From Methylorubrum aminovorans (GTDB lineage: Bacteria; Pseudomonadota; Alphaproteobacteria; Rhizobiales; Beijerinckiaceae), in NCBI RefSeq assembly GCF_022179725.1, contig NZ_BPRC01000004.1, positions 1 to 64,000 on the forward strand: DNA of 64,000 bases, given 5' to 3'. Positions within the stretch are counted from its first letter, which is position 1; the number at the start of each line of letters is the position of its first letter. The position numbers and the translations under genes are program-made. The notes under the pieces are model-generated. The model saw only the letters and a list, made by a program, of their open reading frames with translations. It was not told the DNA's origin and made no database searches. Of this stretch, positions 62,317 through 64,000 are shown piece by piece.

Positions 62317-62592
62317 GTGACGGAGCCGCATTCAACGCGCGAGAAGGAAATCCTGCTCGATCCGGCCGATCCTCAGGAGGCGGCGTATCTGGCGCTCCAC
62401 GCCGAGCGGGCGGCGCTCGAGGAAGAACTGACCCGTCAGCAACAGCTTCAGCGCTTCGGCAGCGACGAGCATGGCATCGCCTCGGCACGGGCGACGGAAT
62501 CATCTCTTCTGAAGGATCTCGACCGTGTGCTCACTCTGATTCGCGCCGCCGAAATCCGACGCCAACAGCCGATCGCCCGACGCTGGCAATAA
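62317..62592 (+). CDS. Hypothetical coiled-coil protein (91 aa)
   Basis: GTG 62317 follows GAGGAGACC by a few bases. The 91-residue product is mostly helical and charged (EEAAYLALHAERAALEEELTRQQQLQRFG in outline), likely a coiled coil. No family is recognised. It is divergent from pstS but 300 bases away, so it may or may not be phosphate-regulated. Confidence 0.5.
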   Translation: MTEPHSTREKEILLDPADPQEAAYLALHAERAALEEELTRQQQLQRFGSDEHGIASARATESSLLKDLDRVLTLIRAAEIRRQQPIARRWQ

Positions 62593-62637
62593 TCCAGGCC
62601 GAAAACAGGACTTTCCTCCGCCTTGAGCCGAGGACGG

Positions 62638-62844
62638 TCAGGCGCTGCGGCGGCGATCGCGCTCCTTCTGGCGAAGCCGCAGCAACAGCTGGACCTGCGC
62701 ATCCGTGATGGGCTGCGCGTCGCAGCGCTCGACATACACGTCGCGCAGTCCCTGCCCGATCCGGTCACGGCTCTCGCCGTTCAGCGCGGGCATGGCGGCG
62801 TCGATGAGCGATCCAGCGGGGTAGTCCGTCACGAGTTGTGCCAT
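62638..62844 (-). CDS. Small hypothetical protein, weakly NepR-like
   Basis: ATG 62844 (MAQLVTDYPAG) gives 68 residues; the open frame extends to TTG 62889. The segment DRIGQGLRDVYVERCDAQPI followed by VQLLLRLRQKE resembles the NepR anti-sigma core (I-G-x2-L-R-x2-Y, P-[VI], L-L-x2-L), but the Tyr-to-Pro distance is one residue longer than in NepR. No EcfG or PhyR gene is adjacent. It is convergent with the coiled-coil gene. The ribosome-binding site is weak, so even its existence is not certain. Confidence 0.4.
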   Translation of the reverse strand: MAQLVTDYPAGSLIDAAMPALNGESRDRIGQGLRDVYVERCDAQPITDAQVQLLLRLRQKERDRRRSA

Positions 62845-62889
62845 GAACCGACGAGGCCAAATCTGAAGGAACCGTATCGCAACTGGCAA

Positions 62890-63409
62890 GGAGGAGCGAT
62901 GGTGGCTCAGATTGAAGGAGGATGGTTAACAAAGACTTAGCGCGAACGGATGACTTTGACGTTCGGTGATGGCCAGCTCGGCCGCCCGCGCAGGACCTTG
63001 GCAGGCGAATTCCTTCGCTCCTCGTCTCACCCGGACGCGTGCGCAAGACCGCGACAGCCGGGGCGGGCACGGCGCGGACCGCAGAAAAATTCTTCTGCCG
63101 AGCAGCCGCCGCAGAGATGTTCTTTGTGCGCTAGCGCACCTGAGCGACGCGGTATTCTTTCGCTGCGGATCCGTATCAAGCCGGAAGATCGAACCGCCGA
63201 AGGGTTTTAGCCACTTCAGCACGCCCGGATGAACGTCCCGGCACTCGGGATGAGCGCACCCGCCGACGCCGTTTGCTTCAATGTCGTTGGGCTGCCCGCC
63301 CCCAATGCGGTACGCAGGCGACAGACGGGCCGGCCTTTCTCAGGAAAGCCGGCCCGTCACGCGCCTTCCAACTCACGAACCCGCGCTCACGGCGGCGCTC
63401 GGCGGCGGA
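62890..63409. other. Intergenic stretch with terminator
   Basis: No supported gene of normal size. A 13-codon frame at 62899-62940 has AAGGAGGAG in front, but its product is too short to judge. The terminator of the 57-aa gene lies at 63325-63357. Other open frames here have neither ribosome-binding sites nor domains. Confidence 0.45.
63325..63357 (-). terminator. Strong hairpin downstream of the 57-aa gene
   Basis: On the minus strand ACGGGCCGGCTTTC pairs with GAAAGGCCGGCCCGT (one extra base) around a four-base loop (CTGA). It starts 53 bases after the stop at 63410 and would end that transcript. No long T-run follows. Confidence 0.6.
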
Positions 63410-63583
63410 TCAGGGCTCCGGCTTGTCGCGTTCACCCTCAGCTTTGTCCCCCTGACCCTGTTTCGCGCCGCCGTTCGGATCGGTGCTGTCCTCGCCCGAA
63501 GCCGTGCCGCTGCTATGGCCCTGGGGCGTCAGGCGCGGTCGGTCCGGGGCTTCGACTTCGTCGGGCTTTCTCGTCTCGGCCAT
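63410..63583 (-). CDS. 57-aa acidic low-complexity protein
   Basis: ATG 63583 has GGAGG six bases upstream, and the frame ends at TGA 63410-63412. The product starts MAETRKPDEVEAPDRPR and is rich in Gly, Asp, Glu, Lys and Pro (e.g. SGEDSTDPNGGAKQGQGDKAEG). It has no predicted fold or membrane segment. The strong ribosome-binding site plus a terminator-like hairpin downstream support a real gene. Such small disordered proteins are often stress-related, but that is inference. Confidence 0.6.
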   Translation of the reverse strand: MAETRKPDEVEAPDRPRLTPQGHSSGTASGEDSTDPNGGAKQGQGDKAEGERDKPEP

Positions 63584-63684
63584 GAGGCACCTCCGGCCTG
63601 GTCAACCGGGCAGGGGCCGCGAGGGTTCGCAAGTGAACGCTCGTGAGCGCGGCTCGGCCGGCATCCGCTCGATCGGATAGCGAT

Positions 63685-63936
63685 CTAGCGAAAGCGCGCG
63701 CCGATCGTCTCGTCCGTCCGCCACAGGGTGCAGCATACCTTGAGGGGATCGAGAGGCGAGGAGGTCAGCATGAACACGTCGGGAATGAGCGAGGTGTCCG
63801 GAACGGTAATCTCGATATCCTGCGCCGAGATGCCGTGCACCCAGCAACCGATCGAGGTGTGTTCATCCACCGCGATCAAGCCGGCCCCACCGGCTATCTG
63901 TGCTTGGTCGAACCGGAATCCTGAATGATCGGACAT
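63685..63936 (-). CDS. Small PilZ-like protein
   Basis: ATG 63936 (MSDHSGFRFDQAQIAGG) has GAGGAC eight bases upstream and gives 83 residues. The order of strands and the end CTLWRTDETIGARF match the C-terminal part of PilZ-type domains (usual C-x-V-x-W-R-x(5)-G-V-x-F). The N-terminal RxxxR motif that binds cyclic di-GMP in true PilZ proteins is missing, so binding is unlikely. Many alphaproteobacteria have families of such degenerate PilZ proteins. Confidence 0.6.
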   Translation of the reverse strand: MSDHSGFRFDQAQIAGGAGLIAVDEHTSIGCWVHGISAQDIEITVPDTSLIPDVFMLTSSPLDPLKVCCTLWRTDETIGARFR

Positions 63937-64000
63937 CGATGTCCTCGCGTGAGCACCGAAGCGTGGCCTGCACAGACGAAGATGCCGTTGAGCCGGCATT

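Noticed and set aside
62926..63222. Overlapping short frames on both strands
   Set aside because: No ribosome-binding site and basic low-complexity products only.

Overview
The window is GC-rich alphaproteobacterial chromosome. A Methylobacterium/Methylorubrum-type member of the Hyphomicrobiales is the best guess. This rests on GcrA, EipB, DUF2865, CreA and DUF1656/FUSC genes, a D-3-hydroxybutyrate dehydrogenase, a malonyl-CoA decarboxylase, aerobic-type cobalamin genes, and dispersed ~90-bp palindromic repeats next to gene ends. Assignment to genus is inference. No tRNA, rRNA or CRISPR array was recognised.

Positions 1 to about 8.4 kb are a mobile region with a lower, more variable GC content than the rest. 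It starts with the last 51 codons of an IS5-type transposase and ends with a tyrosine integrase at 6539-8320. Between them lie a serine resolvase preceded by a cluster of TGGAAC motifs (candidate res site), four tiny ribbon-helix-helix (RHH) proteins in two tandem pairs, several AT-rich palindromes that could be their operators, and two unidentified accessory proteins. It also holds a 404-residue protein (4226-5440) with a winged-helix-like N-terminus and a C-terminal half that carries the three signature motifs of family-A DNA polymerases in highly divergent form. That protein is the most unusual item in the window. The element looks like an integrative element or integrated plasmid with its own replication, resolution and copy-control genes (inference).

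The rest is core chromosome. From 8.7 to 12.5 kb is an FUSC/DUF1656/HlyD efflux operon. From 12.5 to 22.8 kb lie gltX, a methyltransferase/VOC pair, an MFS transporter, a Pro/Arg-rich OmpA protein, a DUF2865 protein, creA, a small secreted protein and cysS. From 23.2 to 28.6 kb are an orphan chemoreceptor, a LOG hydrolase overlapping a methyltransferase-like gene, and a LysM protein. From 28.7 to 33.6 kb are an Atm1-type ABC exporter, psd-pssA and a nitronate monooxygenase. From 33.6 to 44.3 kb are rpsD, a lytic transglycosylase, rplS, ppk2, an L,D-transpeptidase lipoprotein, a DUF1796 protein coupled to accA, bdhA, a CsbD-type protein and malonyl-CoA decarboxylase. From 44.6 to 51.3 kb are an MFS transporter and cobalamin genes cobC, cobD, cobQ and cobK, interrupted by a DUF3616 protein. 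From 51.4 to 56.2 kb are dinB, a DUF421 protein, a K+ channel, eipB and gcrA. From 56.4 to 62.1 kb is the phosphate regulon pstS-pstC-pstA-pstB-phoU-phoB on the minus strand, with a three-repeat Pho box upstream of pstS and strong hairpins after pstS and pstB.

The right edge holds small hypothetical genes, including a 57-codon gene with its own ribosome-binding site and terminator, and a PilZ-like protein. Several genes shorter than 60 codons were found by reading the sequence directly (674-847, 1318-1491, 63410-63583).
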